From an uncultured Pseudomonadales bacterium (GTDB lineage: Bacteria; Pseudomonadota; Gammaproteobacteria; Pseudomonadales; UBA7434), in contig CALSRU010000008.1 in the NCBI GenBank assembly GCA_943788835.1, positions 1 through 64,000 on the forward strand: a stretch of DNA of 64,000 nucleotides, read 5' to 3'. Positions within the stretch are counted from its first letter, which is position 1. Each line of letters starts with the position of its first letter. Shown here piece by piece: positions 19,603-29,090 of this stretch. Under the pieces are notes generated by a model, which worked only from the letters and a program-made list of their open reading frames with translations, was not told where the DNA came from and ran no database searches. The position numbers and the translations under genes are program-made.

Positions 19603-20286
19603 GTGACTGCGCAACTGCCTGCATTGCAAGTTAAAAGTTTCCTCGCTGAGCCGCCGCTAGACTATCAGCCGGTGCTCGATGCTATGCGAGCCTTCACTCG
19701 GGTAAGAACAACTGATACAGCCGACCAGTTGTGGATTCTTGAGCACTCAGCGGTATATACCTTGGGTCAGGCAGCTGATCGAGCGCACATTCTCAATAGC
19801 GATAATATACCCGTAGTGAAGGTTGATCGAGGTGGGCAGGTGACGTTCCACGGCCCCGGTCAGCTGATGTTTTATTTACTGGCAGATCTGCACCGTTTAG
19901 ATATCGGTGTTCGGCGTTTGGTAGAGATTTTGGAAGAGAGTGTTATAGAAACGCTTGCTCATTATGGTATCCATGCAGTGGGCGATCGTAATGCTCCAGG
20001 TGTTTATGTTGAGGGAGAAAAGATTGCAGCACTCGGGCTTCGTATTAGCCGCGGCTGTAGTTACCACGGTTTATGCCTTAATTATGACTTTGATCCAGCC
20101 CCTTTTTTCGGTATCAATCCTTGTGGCTACGCTCAAATGAAAGTAACCCAGATCCGAGAACACATTCTTATTGTGCCGAGTAAACCTGCACTAGTTGAAC
20201 AGTTTATTCAAGTGCTAAGCCGGCGCCTAGGTTACCTCCACGTTAATGAAGAGCCGGGTATTTGGGGTAATGAAGATCAAAGCTAG
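19603..20286 (+). CDS. lipB: Octanoyltransferase LipB
   Basis: LipB moves octanoate from octanoyl-ACP to lipoyl domains, the first step of endogenous lipoylation. Motifs seen are RGGQVTFHGPGQLMFYLLAD, the catalytic-lysine segment VEGEKIAALGLRISRGCSYHG and the catalytic cysteine in GINPCGY. At 227 residues it is full length. The start is GTG 19603. In many relatives lipA follows directly; here an AEC transporter follows instead, so lipA must lie elsewhere. Confidence 0.94.
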   Translation: MTAQLPALQVKSFLAEPPLDYQPVLDAMRAFTRVRTTDTADQLWILEHSAVYTLGQAADRAHILNSDNIPVVKVDRGGQVTFHGPGQLMFYLLADLHRLDIGVRRLVEILEESVIETLAHYGIHAVGDRNAPGVYVEGEKIAALGLRISRGCSYHGLCLNYDFDPAPFFGINPCGYAQMKVTQIREHILIVPSKPALVEQFIQVLSRRLGYLHVNEEPGIWGNEDQS

Positions 20287-20394
20287 ATTTTTCTCGGCCA
20301 GTCTTGCATTTCAAAGCGCTCGCGCTCTTTTAGTCGTTTTAACGCTGCCTCATACTGATAGTCCTGAACAATAAATAGCCCATAGGTTTTGCAG

Positions 20395-21303
20395 ATGATG
20401 ACGTACGGTTTAGCGTTGGGAAGTTTGCTTGCAGGCATTTTACTGAAAAAGTTTTTAGCCTCGACCGATCGTCCGCTGAGTGCCATCAATACCTATATTA
20501 TTTGGCTTGCACTACCAGCCGTCATTTTTAGTACGCTGCCTGATATGCAATTCAGTACTAAGCTGCTCTTACCAATGTTTACTCCGTGGCTACTGATTGC
20601 ACTTTCATTTCTCGTGATCTACCCGCTGGCATCTCACTTGCATTGGTCTGTAGCAATTAAAATTGCCGTCACGTTGATGGTTGGTCTGGGTAACACGGCT
20701 TTTTTTGGTGTGCCGCTAGTCAAGCTATTGCTCGGTGCCAGCGCGGTGCCAGCGGCGATTATTTACGATCAATTAGGTAGCTTCATTATATTGTCGGTTG
20801 TGGCGACAGCGGCAGTCGCTGTGTATTCAGGCGATGGGAAACGGCCGGGTGTGAAGAGCATACTGTGGAAGGTGGTTTGTTTTCCGCCGTTTATTAGCCT
20901 GTTGTTCGCCCTATTGCTGCCGTCTACCCAAGTTCTGGCAGGTTTGCTTCCGTTGCTATCTTTGTTGGGCGATACGATTTTACCTTTGGCCATGTTGATG
21001 GTGGGATTACAATTTAGTGTTCGGGTTGAGCCTGCCTATCAGTTGCCTGTTGTCACGGTCATAGTAGGGAAATTATTGTTGGCGCCGCTTATAGTCGTTG
21101 TAGTGGGCATGTTTTTTAATAGTAATCCTCAGGTATTTAACGCGACATTGATACAAAGCGCTATGCCGCCAATGGTGACCCCGGCCATATTATTAATTGG
21201 CGCGGGATTGGCGCCAAGATTTGTCGCGACTGCTCTGGGCTTGGCGACACTATGCGCTTTTGTCACAGTGCCATTATGGATAGTGCTCTGGGGTTTTTTC
21301 TAG
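20395..21303 (+). CDS. AEC-family permease (auxin efflux carrier-like)
   Basis: This membrane protein of about 302 residues has roughly ten hydrophobic segments and the two-half layout of the AEC (auxin efflux carrier/malonate) family. The conserved NTYIIWLALPAVIFSTLP lies near the N terminus, GLGNTAFFGVPLVKLLLG in the middle and SAMPPMVTPAILLIGAGL near the end. Bacterial members transport small organic acids or are unassigned, so the substrate is unknown. The start is ATG 20395 or 20398; an in-frame TTG at 20389 is less likely. It is 108 bases after lipB on the same strand and may be read with it. Confidence 0.82.
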   Translation: MMTYGLALGSLLAGILLKKFLASTDRPLSAINTYIIWLALPAVIFSTLPDMQFSTKLLLPMFTPWLLIALSFLVIYPLASHLHWSVAIKIAVTLMVGLGNTAFFGVPLVKLLLGASAVPAAIIYDQLGSFIILSVVATAAVAVYSGDGKRPGVKSILWKVVCFPPFISLLFALLLPSTQVLAGLLPLLSLLGDTILPLAMLMVGLQFSVRVEPAYQLPVVTVIVGKLLLAPLIVVVVGMFFNSNPQVFNATLIQSAMPPMVTPAILLIGAGLAPRFVATALGLATLCAFVTVPLWIVLWGFF

Positions 21304-21388
21304 AGTGTGCTTCAACAGGGCGTGCCTCGACACTGCATTAAGCATCGAAGAAAGCGGCTCAATAATCGGTTGTGGGGTGGCAGGCGAT

Positions 21389-22924
21389 TTACATTTTGCG
21401 GCTACGGCTATAGCCATACAAAGCAACAATAAGCCCCATATTTAATGTCGGAATTAGCCAATAACCACTGTGTCCCCATGGTGTCAGTCCCTGATATAAG
21501 TAAAAAGAACCGCGCAATGTTTCTCGCTCAAACTGAGCAGTGCGTGCAGTAATAACGCCTTTTGTGTCGATAACAGCCGAAATGCCACTGCCAGTGCCGC
21601 GTAAGACATAGCGTCCGTTCTCGCGCGCGCGCATTTGAGCCATCTGCAGATGCTGCACAGGGCCGAAGGATGCCCCGAACCAAGCGTCATTACTCACGGT
21701 TATTAGTACATCGCTAAGTTGAGCTGTCTTGGCGGTCAGTGCCGGGTAGACTATTTCATAGCAGATTAATGGTCGAGCTTGCCAGTCGTGTATTTTGATA
21801 GCGGGCTGATGAGTTGGCCCTGGTTGCATGCTTGTCATGGGTAGGTTAAAAACTTTCATTAACTGCCCGATGATATTTTCGAAAGGGATGAACTCGCCAA
21901 ATGGTACTAGCTGGCGTTTGTGATAGAGCCCTTCGGCATGCCCGCTGCCCGCCACACTATTATGAACCCGCCAACGTTTGGCTTTGTCATCGAAAAATCG
22001 ATAGGGAACACCGGTAAGAAGGGCGCTGTTGCTAGTAGTTGCTATTTCGCCCATGCGGTTTATAAACCATTTGCTAGAGGTGTAGTCATTGGCGATTGCA
22101 GCCTCAGGCCAAATAACTAGCTCGCTCGACTCCCACTCAGCCTGGCTCATGTCAGCATAGAGTTGCAAGCTCGTCCCGAGCTGTTCGGGTTGCCATTTAT
22201 CATGTTGAGAAATATTCGCTTGGATCAGACTGACCGAGCGCGCCGTGCCCGTTTTATGCGACCACTTTATGGTATCGATGAGTGGAGCAAGTAGCCAACA
22301 CAGTAAAGTTGCAGATAATACTGTTTTGATTGTGAGGCTCCGATCTTTCTTTGAGCCATGCTGAAGGGATCGCCTAAGCACATACACGCCGGCGCCACTG
22401 GCATAAATAATAAAGCTAATGCCATAGACCCCGATGACCGGGGCCCAGCTTCCCAGTACCGATTCCGTTTGGCTGTAGCCGGCAAATAACCATGGAAAAC
22501 CCGAAAATAGCCAGGTGCGCAACCACTCGGTAAACACACCGGTGGCCGCAAACATAAGAATAGATTGAGTGTGGCTAGGACTGTGGCTTGTGCGGATATT
22601 GCAAAAAAAAGAAAAAATAAACCACGATACTGCATTAATCAGCGCCAATGACAGGCAAAAAATAAATGTTAGAAGACACGCCAAGGGGATGGGTATATAA
22701 CCAAATTCATGAATGCTAACGAATACCCATGAGGCGCCGCTAATAAATAAGCTAAAGCTAAACAACAATGCGCGATAAAATGCATCTAATGGTTTTTTAT
22801 TATTGAGTGAGTGAAAAAGTATTGCAGCGGCAATTAATGCCAGGGGCCACAGGTTGAATGGCGCCATGGATAGCGTCAGAGATAAACCGCCCAAAATAGC
22901 AAGTACTGCGTCACGTAGATTCAT
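21389..22924 (-). CDS. lnt: Apolipoprotein N-acyltransferase
   Basis: Lnt adds the third acyl chain to the N-terminal cysteine of lipoproteins in the inner membrane. The 511-residue protein has an N-terminal block of membrane helices followed by a nitrilase-like periplasmic domain. The catalytic triad segments are visible: Glu in LVIWPEAAIAND, Lys in YHKRQLVPFGEFIPFE and Cys in ARPLICYEIVYPAL. A final membrane helix closes the protein. It is the last gene of the minus-strand ybeZ-ybeY-corC-lnt block, starting about 90 bases after corC. Confidence 0.95.
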   Translation of the reverse strand: MNLRDAVLAILGGLSLTLSMAPFNLWPLALIAAAILFHSLNNKKPLDAFYRALLFSFSLFISGASWVFVSIHEFGYIPIPLACLLTFIFCLSLALINAVSWFIFSFFCNIRTSHSPSHTQSILMFAATGVFTEWLRTWLFSGFPWLFAGYSQTESVLGSWAPVIGVYGISFIIYASGAGVYVLRRSLQHGSKKDRSLTIKTVLSATLLCWLLAPLIDTIKWSHKTGTARSVSLIQANISQHDKWQPEQLGTSLQLYADMSQAEWESSELVIWPEAAIANDYTSSKWFINRMGEIATTSNSALLTGVPYRFFDDKAKRWRVHNSVAGSGHAEGLYHKRQLVPFGEFIPFENIIGQLMKVFNLPMTSMQPGPTHQPAIKIHDWQARPLICYEIVYPALTAKTAQLSDVLITVSNDAWFGASFGPVQHLQMAQMRARENGRYVLRGTGSGISAVIDTKGVITARTAQFERETLRGSFYLYQGLTPWGHSGYWLIPTLNMGLIVALYGYSRSRKM

Positions 22925-23016
22925 AGTTGGGAAGTAAGGCTATAAGGCTGATGGGTTAAAGGCTTATTCAATCCTAAGAAAATTAATTCAATGCAGGCCT
23001 AGTGAGCTTATTACTA

Positions 23017-23922
23017 TTACGCGTGTTTGTTTTTTTCTTCACCGGCTATTGTCATTCTCAGCAGCCTTACCCTGCGGCTGTCGGCTTGCATTACATGGAA
23101 AGTAAATGAGTCAATACTGATGTATTCATTTCGTTTGGGAAGGTGGCCAAATTTGTTCGTCACAACCCCGCCGATTGTATCAAATTCAACGTCTTCAATT
23201 GCAGCCTTAAAAAACGCATTGAATTCTTCGATGGGTGTGAGTGCACTTACGATAAAATGCGTGCCTGAAACTTTGCGTATATTTTTGTTCACTTCGTTAT
23301 CGTGTTCATCTTCAATTTCGCCAACTATTTCTTCCAGCACGTCTTCAATGGTTACTAGGCCTGCTAGCGAACCGTACTCGTCAATCACTAATGCCATATG
23401 ATTGCGATCTTCACGGAACTGTCGCAACAAAACATTCAGGCGTTTACTTTCGGGAACAAATACCTGCGGTCTTAGTAAGTTGAGGATGTCATTATGGTTT
23501 TCTTCTTGCGAAATGAGTGCGGCTTCTGCAGATATTTCGGTAGAGGCACCTGTGTCGGTGATTAGACCAAGTAAATCTTTAGTGAGGAGAAGACCCAGCA
23601 CGTCGTCTTTGGTCTCGCCGATAACCGGATAGCGGGAATGGCCTGTGGCAATGATTTTTTCTAGGTTGTCGGCAAACGAATCGGCAGCTTTTAAAACGAC
23701 CATCTGCGTTCTTGGCACCATGATATCGCGCGCTTGCTTTTCTGAGACTTCAAGTGCGCCCTCAATAATTCGCTTGGCATCGTCGTCGATTACCTCGTTT
23801 TCTGTAGCGGCACCAACAATTGCCACCATGTCTTCGGTGGTTTGTGGTGCTGTGCGAAACAAGTTTTTAAATCGCTTCCAGGCGCCTTCGTCATTTTTGG
23901 CAGATTGTGAGGAATTATTCAT
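23017..23922 (-). CDS. corC: CBS-domain protein CorC/YbeX
   Basis: This 301-residue cytoplasmic protein has two CBS domains (DIMVPRTQMVVLKAADSF and VFVPESKRLNVLLRQFRED regions), the linker VTIEDVLEEIVGEIEDEHD and a C-terminal CorC/HlyC transporter-associated domain (FNAFFKAAIEDVEFDTIGG). The family is linked to magnesium/cobalt efflux and, in E. coli, to ribosome and 16S rRNA maturation together with YbeY. It begins with the usual acidic stretch and RFKNLFRTAPQT. It sits between ybeY and lnt. Confidence 0.93.
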   Translation of the reverse strand: MNNSSQSAKNDEGAWKRFKNLFRTAPQTTEDMVAIVGAATENEVIDDDAKRIIEGALEVSEKQARDIMVPRTQMVVLKAADSFADNLEKIIATGHSRYPVIGETKDDVLGLLLTKDLLGLITDTGASTEISAEAALISQEENHNDILNLLRPQVFVPESKRLNVLLRQFREDRNHMALVIDEYGSLAGLVTIEDVLEEIVGEIEDEHDNEVNKNIRKVSGTHFIVSALTPIEEFNAFFKAAIEDVEFDTIGGVVTNKFGHLPKRNEYISIDSFTFHVMQADSRRVRLLRMTIAGEEKNKHA

Positions 23923-23958
23923 AGAGTTTTTGGATGGTTGATTTCCGTTAGCAAGTGG

Positions 23959-24417
23959 TTATTCATAGGGGTTGGGCAAGGCAATTTTTGCAAGCAGCTC
24001 AATTTCAAGCGATTCCATCTTGTTGGCATCAAGGCTATGCTCATGGTCGTAGCCTTGTAAGTGCAGCATGCCATGGATCACCATATGGGCCCAATGTGCC
24101 GCTGATTTTTTACTTTGTTCTAAAGCTTGTGCTTCAATGATTGGGGCACACATAATAATATCGCCGAGATGGACGATACCGTCTACGGGATCCATTTGCG
24201 CTGGAAATGCCAGTACATTGGTTGACTTATCAATATTGCGATATGTTTTGTTGAGCTCGCGCATGGCTTCTTCATCGACAACAGCAATGGCGACCTCAGC
24301 CTTAGTGCCGGCCTTATTTCCTCTGCTCACGTACGCCAGCTGTGCCCAATCGACAAGCTGCGTGCCACCAAGCAAGCTGGGCAGAGGCATTTGTGTGTCT
24401 ATATCAACTTTAAGCAT
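23959..24417 (-). CDS. ybeY: Endoribonuclease YbeY (rRNA maturation factor)
   Basis: YbeY is a single-strand endoribonuclease needed for 16S rRNA 3' processing and ribosome quality control. The 152-residue protein has the diagnostic zinc-binding motif HMVIHGMLHLQGYDHE (three histidines) and the upstream RELNKTYRNIDKSTNVLAFP segment. Length is typical. It lies between ybeZ (32 bases upstream on the minus strand) and corC, the conserved order. Confidence 0.95.
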   Translation of the reverse strand: MLKVDIDTQMPLPSLLGGTQLVDWAQLAYVSRGNKAGTKAEVAIAVVDEEAMRELNKTYRNIDKSTNVLAFPAQMDPVDGIVHLGDIIMCAPIIEAQALEQSKKSAAHWAHMVIHGMLHLQGYDHEHSLDANKMESLEIELLAKIALPNPYE

Positions 24418-24449
24418 AGTGTGGAGAAGGGTGCTTTTTGTAAGTGTAT

Positions 24450-25487
24450 TTAATTTCGGCTGGCATTTTTGATAGGGCTGGAGTTCGTGCTGTCAGTGTC
24501 TTCATGTTCTGCATAGGCCTCAACAATACGTTGTACTAACGGGTGGCGTACGACGTCTTTAGAGTTAAATTGTGTGAAGGTGATACCGGATATGTTTTGC
24601 AACACATTTTTAACATGGAGCAAGCCAGATTGTTGTCGGCTGGGTAGATCAATTTGTGTGTCGTCGCCCGTTATTACAGCCGTTGAGCCAAAGCCGATGC
24701 GGGTCAAAAACATTTTCATCTGCTCGCGAGTCGTGTTTTGACTTTCATCTAAAATAATAAAGCTGTTATTTAGGGTACGCCCGCGCATAAAGGCGAGAGG
24801 TGCCACTTCAATAATGTTTTTTTCCATTTTTTTGCTGACTTGCTCTACGCCCATCATTTCGTAGAGGGCATCGTATAGCGGCCGTAAATAAGGATCTATT
24901 TTTTGAGTTAAGTCGCCAGGCAAAAAACCTAGTTTTTCGCCGGCTTCGACAGCGGGGCGAACCAGTAAGATGCGCTCTACGCGGTGTGCCTCGAGCGCCT
25001 CGACGGCCGCAGCTACAGCTAGCCAGGTTTTTCCCGTGCCGGCAGGCCCTACGCCAAAGTTGATGTCATTAGCGCGAATGGCATCGATATAATTTATTTG
25101 GTTTGAGCCACGTGGGCGAATAAATTTTTTGCGGGTTTGTATGCCATGATTATATTCAGGCTGAGTGACTACGGCGGTGGTAAGGTCGAGTTTTTCTTTG
25201 CTCATAAGTTGTTGTAAGCCTGCCTGTTGGAGATGCAAATGAATAGATTCTGGCGTTAGGTCATTACTTGCGGTTTCATTGTAAAGCGTAAGAATAAGTG
25301 TTGACGCCGTGGATGCGGCTTCGTTGCTGCCGTTTAATTGGAAGCGATTCCCCCGGTTTCTAATGCGGACCCCAAGCCGACTTTCAATATGGCGAAGATG
25401 CTCATCGAATTTCCCGCATAGCTTGGCAAGCCTTTGCGAGTCATTGGGTTCGAGGACGAGCTGGGTTGAGGGGAAGCTGGTGTTCAA
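24450..25487 (-). CDS. ybeZ: PhoH-like ATPase YbeZ
   Basis: This 345-residue cytoplasmic P-loop ATPase is of the PhoH family, which works with YbeY in RNA metabolism. The Walker A site is GVGPAGTGKTWLAVAAAV and Walker B is NSFIILDESQNTT; ITGDDTQIDLPSRQQSGL follows. The N-terminal part (about 100 residues) carries the family's KH-like region (IESRLGVRIRNRGNRFQL). It is the first gene of the minus-strand ybeZ-ybeY-corC-lnt block. Its usual upstream partner miaB is here on the other strand. Confidence 0.95.
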   Translation of the reverse strand: MNTSFPSTQLVLEPNDSQRLAKLCGKFDEHLRHIESRLGVRIRNRGNRFQLNGSNEAASTASTLILTLYNETASNDLTPESIHLHLQQAGLQQLMSKEKLDLTTAVVTQPEYNHGIQTRKKFIRPRGSNQINYIDAIRANDINFGVGPAGTGKTWLAVAAAVEALEAHRVERILLVRPAVEAGEKLGFLPGDLTQKIDPYLRPLYDALYEMMGVEQVSKKMEKNIIEVAPLAFMRGRTLNNSFIILDESQNTTREQMKMFLTRIGFGSTAVITGDDTQIDLPSRQQSGLLHVKNVLQNISGITFTQFNSKDVVRHPLVQRIVEAYAEHEDTDSTNSSPIKNASRN

Positions 25488-25798
25488 TTTAAGACAGCGA
25501 CAGCCTGGAGAATCGGATGTATGCAGTGGCCATTGCTAATTAAACAACTCGGCTGCTCGCTCTGTGGCAAGCTTAGAAAAATCGTTGGAGGCATAATCAA
25601 TGGTCCGCGCAAAGCGTTGGTAAACTATCATTATAAAAAAACATTGGGCTACTCAAAACACTTAAAGCATAACGAACAAATAGGGGTTCTGCATAGGACA
25701 GATAATCGCACCAAATTGGTGCGATTATCTGTGGTCAGCTCTGAGCCGCCGCTTTTGCCATCACTGCTCTGCCGCTGGCATTTTTACGGTGCTATATC
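25488..25798. other. Intergenic gap between ybeZ and the DUF1820 gene
   Basis: This 311-base stretch holds no convincing gene; plus-strand ORFs reaching into it have no recognisable family and overlap the DUF1820 gene. It should contain the promoter of the minus-strand ybeZ block. Its only clear structure is the perfect hairpin at 25698-25732, listed separately. Confidence 0.6.
25698..25732. terminator. Perfect 16-bp hairpin, possible terminator of the DUF1820 gene
   Basis: ACAGATAATCGCACCA (25698-25713) and its exact complement (25717-25732) flank a 3-base AAT loop. It lies 66 bases past the stop of the minus-strand DUF1820 gene and 210 bases before ybeZ. The stem is long and perfect, but no T run follows on either strand, so terminator function is only inferred; an operator or a repeat-family element is also possible. 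Confidence 0.5.
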
Positions 25799-26137
25799 TC
25801 AGTCGGGGTCGACCATGCCCTGTGGGCGGGCTCTGCGAGGCAGATTGAGGCGGGTAACATTTTCGCCTTTGCCGTCACAAATTTTAGCAACACCTTCCTT
25901 TTCGACCTCGTCTATCCGGATGAGTGAGTGCAGAGGTATATAGCTACGTGATACGGAGGCAAACTCAGTCTTGAGCTTTTCTTCGCTCGGATCAACAATC
26001 ATTTGTGAGCGTTCACCAAATACGAATTCTTCGATTTCTATGAATCCATACATATCACTTTGGTATACCTGGCGAGCATATACTTCGTATATTTCGCTTT
26101 GGTTCTGAAAAATAACCTTATAAACCGGATCGGACAT
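25799..26137 (-). CDS. DUF1820 family protein
   Basis: This small 112-residue protein begins MSDPVYKVIFQNQSEIYEVY and continues with the conserved YGFIEIEEFVFGER and SRSYIPLHSLIRIDEVEKEG segments of the DUF1820 family, common in gammaproteobacteria and without known function. The start at 26137 is supported by an AGGAG ribosome site 11-15 bases upstream; the frame is open to 26248, but the extra residues are not family-like. It is divergent from miaB, with about 205 bases between their starts that must hold both promoters. No signal peptide or membrane segment is seen. Confidence 0.85.
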   Translation of the reverse strand: MSDPVYKVIFQNQSEIYEVYARQVYQSDMYGFIEIEEFVFGERSQMIVDPSEEKLKTEFASVSRSYIPLHSLIRIDEVEKEGVAKICDGKGENVTRLNLPRRARPQGMVDPD

Positions 26138-26342
26138 GGGCGAGAAGATACTCCTGAAAAGTCGCTCAACACTACATATGGCCCAGTAGGCCAATTCGTT
26201 GCACATAATACCATGCTTATTCGGGTCAGGTCGGCAGCGCATGACCAATATTGGTATACTTGACTTGTTTTTGTTAGCCAGCAGTTAGCAACGGCAACCG
26301 TATTACCGATCCACTCATTCATCCTACCGATTGTTTAGACCT

Positions 26343-27686
26343 ATGACCGCGAAACATCCTGCCAAAAAGCTGTTTATTCAAACGCACGGCTGCCAAATGA
26401 ACGAATATGATTCGGATCGAATGGCCGATCTACTGCGCGAAAGCCATGACTTAGTTTCTACTAATGATGCCGAGGAAGCCGATATATTGCTATTGAACAC
26501 GTGCTCGATACGTGAAAAGGCGCAAGAGAAGGTCTTTCACCAGTTAGGTCGCTGGCGCTTACTTAAAGAGCGCAATCCCGACTTAATTATTGGCGTGGGG
26601 GGGTGCGTGGCGAGTCAAGAGGGTGAGGCCATTGCTCAGAGAGCGCCGTTTGTTGATATTATTTTTGGCCCGCAGACACTGCATCGTTTGCCGGAGATGA
26701 TCGATGTGAAAAAGCCTCAGGGGCCCGTCATTGTCGATGTGTCTTTCCCTGAAATAGAAAAATTTGACCGTCTGCCTGCACCTAGTGTCGACGGCCCGTC
26801 AGCGTTTGTTTCTGTTATGGAAGGCTGCAGTAAGTACTGCACATTTTGTGTAGTACCTTACACGCGCGGTGAAGAAGTGAGTCGGCCTTTTGATGATGTG
26901 CTGGCTGAAATAGCTGGGCTTGCTGAGAAGGGTGTTCGAGAAATCAATCTACTGGGCCAGAATGTCAACGGTTATCGCGGGCTAAACCATTTGGGCGAGC
27001 AAATTGATTTTTCTGAGTTGTTGATTTACGTCGCAGCGATCGACGGAGTCGACCGTATTCGCTACACCACGTCACATCCGTTAGAATTTTCAGATGCGTT
27101 GATAGATGTTTACGCCGAAATCCCAGAGTTAGTGGATCATCTGCATTTGCCAGTGCAAAGTGGCTCGGACAGAGTTTTGGCTGCGATGAAGCGCAATCAT
27201 ACGGCCCTTGAATACAAGTCAAAAATTCGTAGACTGCGCGCCATTCGCCCTGAAATGTCTTTGTCTTCAGACTTTATTGTTGGCTTTCCAGGTGAGACGG
27301 ATGAGGATTTTGCAGCCACGATGGATTTGATTGCTGCGGTTAACTACGACATGTCGTTTAGCTTTATTTATAGTGCGCGTCCCGGTACACCGGCGGCTGA
27401 TTTGCCAGATACAACGCCGCTGGAGGTAAAAAAGCAACGGTTGGCGTTGCTGCAAAATCGTATTAATCAGCAAGCGCAGAAGTTTAGCCGTGACATGGTG
27501 GGTACTCAGCAACGGGTATTGGTTGGTGGTGTATCAAAAAAAGATCCAGCAGAGCTACAAGGGCGCACTGAAAACAATCGAGTCGTCAATTTTAGGGCGG
27601 GCACTAGCTTTATCGGCGGTTTTGCCGACGTGACGATTGTAGATGCGCTACCCAATTCGTTGCGTGGTACTTTGGTGGTTAACTAA
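26343..27686 (+). CDS. miaB: tRNA-2-methylthio-N6-dimethylallyladenosine synthase MiaB
   Basis: MiaB is a radical-SAM methylthiotransferase that modifies A37 of tRNAs reading U-starting codons. The N-terminal UPF0004 domain begins [19 protein letters not shown], with three cluster cysteines (GCQMN, NTCSIRE, GGCVAS). The radical-SAM CxxxCxxC site is in [17 protein letters not shown], and [15 protein letters not shown] follows. A C-terminal TRAM domain closes the protein. ATG 26343 is chosen over the TTG at 26331. Length (447) is normal. The gene is on the strand opposite to ybeZ, with which it usually forms an operon. Confidence 0.96.
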   Translation: MTAKHPAKKLFIQTHGCQMNEYDSDRMADLLRESHDLVSTNDAEEADILLLNTCSIREKAQEKVFHQLGRWRLLKERNPDLIIGVGGCVASQEGEAIAQRAPFVDIIFGPQTLHRLPEMIDVKKPQGPVIVDVSFPEIEKFDRLPAPSVDGPSAFVSVMEGCSKYCTFCVVPYTRGEEVSRPFDDVLAEIAGLAEKGVREINLLGQNVNGYRGLNHLGEQIDFSELLIYVAAIDGVDRIRYTTSHPLEFSDALIDVYAEIPELVDHLHLPVQSGSDRVLAAMKRNHTALEYKSKIRRLRAIRPEMSLSSDFIVGFPGETDEDFAATMDLIAAVNYDMSFSFIYSARPGTPAADLPDTTPLEVKKQRLALLQNRINQQAQKFSRDMVGTQQRVLVGGVSKKDPAELQGRTENNRVVNFRAGTSFIGGFADVTIVDALPNSLRGTLVVN

Positions 27687-27690
27687 TGTA

Positions 27691-27723
27691 ACAAAGGCGG
27701 CGCTGTAAACGAGCCGCCTTTGT
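27691..27723. terminator. Hairpin terminator between miaB and the convergent aminotransferase gene
   Basis: ACAAAGGCGGC (27691-27701) and GCCGCCTTTGT (27713-27723) form a perfect 11-bp stem with an 11-base loop, starting four bases after the miaB stop codon. The AAAG/CTTT edges make it usable from both sides, fitting its place between two convergent genes, although the T tail is short. Confidence 0.75.
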
Positions 27724-27770
27724 TGGTCGTGCTTTCCATTCGGAGTCGCCCCTAAGGCCGATAGCGCCCG

Positions 27771-29090
27771 CTACTTTTGCATGGCCTGTTCAACGCTGGC
27801 CAACTTGACGCAATTGACAAACACTTGCATGGCTTTGTTTACCTCGCCGATTTCAGGAAAACTGGGCGCTAACCGAATGTTTTTATCTTCTGGGTCGTAA
27901 CCGTTGGGAAATGTGGCTCCCGCCGGAGTGAGTTTTACGCCAGCCTCAGCTGCCAGCGCAACCACTTTTTTGGCAAGACCGGGCCGGGTGTCAAACGATA
28001 CGAAATAGCCCCCTTGAGGATTGCTCCAGACACCCACATCACTGCCATCCAAGTGATCATGAAGCGTTTTTGCTACGGCCTCAAATTTGGGAGCCATGAT
28101 TTCAGCATGCAAGGCCATATGGTCTTTGGTACTTGCTAAATCACCTAAGAAATTAATGTGTCGCTGTTGATTGAGTTTGTCTGAGCCGATTGATGCCATT
28201 GCGAAATGCTTGCGGAATGCAGCAATTGTTTGTTTGCTAGAGGCCATATAGCCAATGCCAGCGCCGGCAAATGTCATTTTCGATGTCGATCCAAATTGTA
28301 TGATCTGATCCAGCGTGCCCGCTGCTTCTGCCGCATGTTCGATACTCGCAAGTGATGGCGCTTGGTCTGTGAAGGCATGTAACGAGTACGCGTTATCCCA
28401 GAGTACATAAAAATTCTTGCTTGTGTGCTTAGGCAGTTCGGCGAGCCTGGCGACCGTTGCTGCACTATAAACTTCACCAGTTGGATTGGAGAATCTTGGA
28501 ACACACCAAATGCCCTTAATATTGGGGTCGGCTTTGATAAGGGCTTCAACAATATCCATGTCGGGGCCTACGCCTGTAAGGGGCACTGGAATCATTTCGA
28601 TCCCTAGCTGCTCGCACACACTAAAATGCCGATCATAGCCGGGGCATGGGCACAGCATTTTGATATTCCCACCCGATGCGTTGCTTTCTTTGTGCCATGC
28701 TTGCTGCTCTGCCTGCAGACCGAGGTGATGCGCGAACCAAAGCGTGTAGTGCATCAGACTGAGACTGCTATTGCCCCCTATAAAGACTCGCTGTTCAGCT
28801 GTTTCTTCGTCAACACCAAGCAGCGTGCCAAATAGCTGCTTGGCTTTAGGTAACCCATCAAGCACACCGTAATTACGTAAATCAATGGCAGCGTCGAGGA
28901 AGTCTTCAGGTGAGTTGGCTAAAAGCGCGTTCGAAAGATCAAGCTGTTTGCTAGAGGGTTTGCCGCGAGTAAGGTCGAGGCTCAAGCCGTCAGCAATGAA
29001 CTTTTGATGCTGAGCATGTAGCTGCTCATAGGCACTGTTGAGTGACTCAGACGATGCGTTAGCGTCGAGCTTAAATGGGACAGACGACAA
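27771..29090 (-). CDS. Class I/II PLP-dependent aminotransferase (aspartate aminotransferase subgroup Ic type)
   Basis: This 439-residue PLP enzyme begins with LSLDLTRGKPSSKQLDLS and contains NYGVLDGLPKAKQLFGTLLG, WCVPRFSNPTGEVYS and the PLP-lysine segment FGSTSKMTFAGAGIGYMASS. This pattern matches the aminotransferase group (Asp_aminotransf/MocR-like) that includes the Corynebacterium-type aspartate aminotransferase. It most likely transfers the amino group between aspartate or a related amino acid and 2-oxoglutarate; specificity is inferred from family. It is monocistronic by position, convergent with miaB and separated from it by a hairpin. Confidence 0.85.
   Translation of the reverse strand: MSSVPFKLDANASSESLNSAYEQLHAQHQKFIADGLSLDLTRGKPSSKQLDLSNALLANSPEDFLDAAIDLRNYGVLDGLPKAKQLFGTLLGVDEETAEQRVFIGGNSSLSLMHYTLWFAHHLGLQAEQQAWHKESNASGGNIKMLCPCPGYDRHFSVCEQLGIEMIPVPLTGVGPDMDIVEALIKADPNIKGIWCVPRFSNPTGEVYSAATVARLAELPKHTSKNFYVLWDNAYSLHAFTDQAPSLASIEHAAEAAGTLDQIIQFGSTSKMTFAGAGIGYMASSKQTIAAFRKHFAMASIGSDKLNQQRHINFLGDLASTKDHMALHAEIMAPKFEAVAKTLHDHLDGSDVGVWSNPQGGYFVSFDTRPGLAKKVVALAAEAGVKLTPAGATFPNGYDPEDKNIRLAPSFPEIGEVNKAMQVFVNCVKLASVEQAMQK

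Noticed and set aside
20283..20489. A 68-codon minus-strand ORF between lipB and the AEC gene with a protein-like composition
   Set aside because: It overlaps the first membrane helix of the AEC permease and matches no family I know; a gene remnant cannot be excluded.
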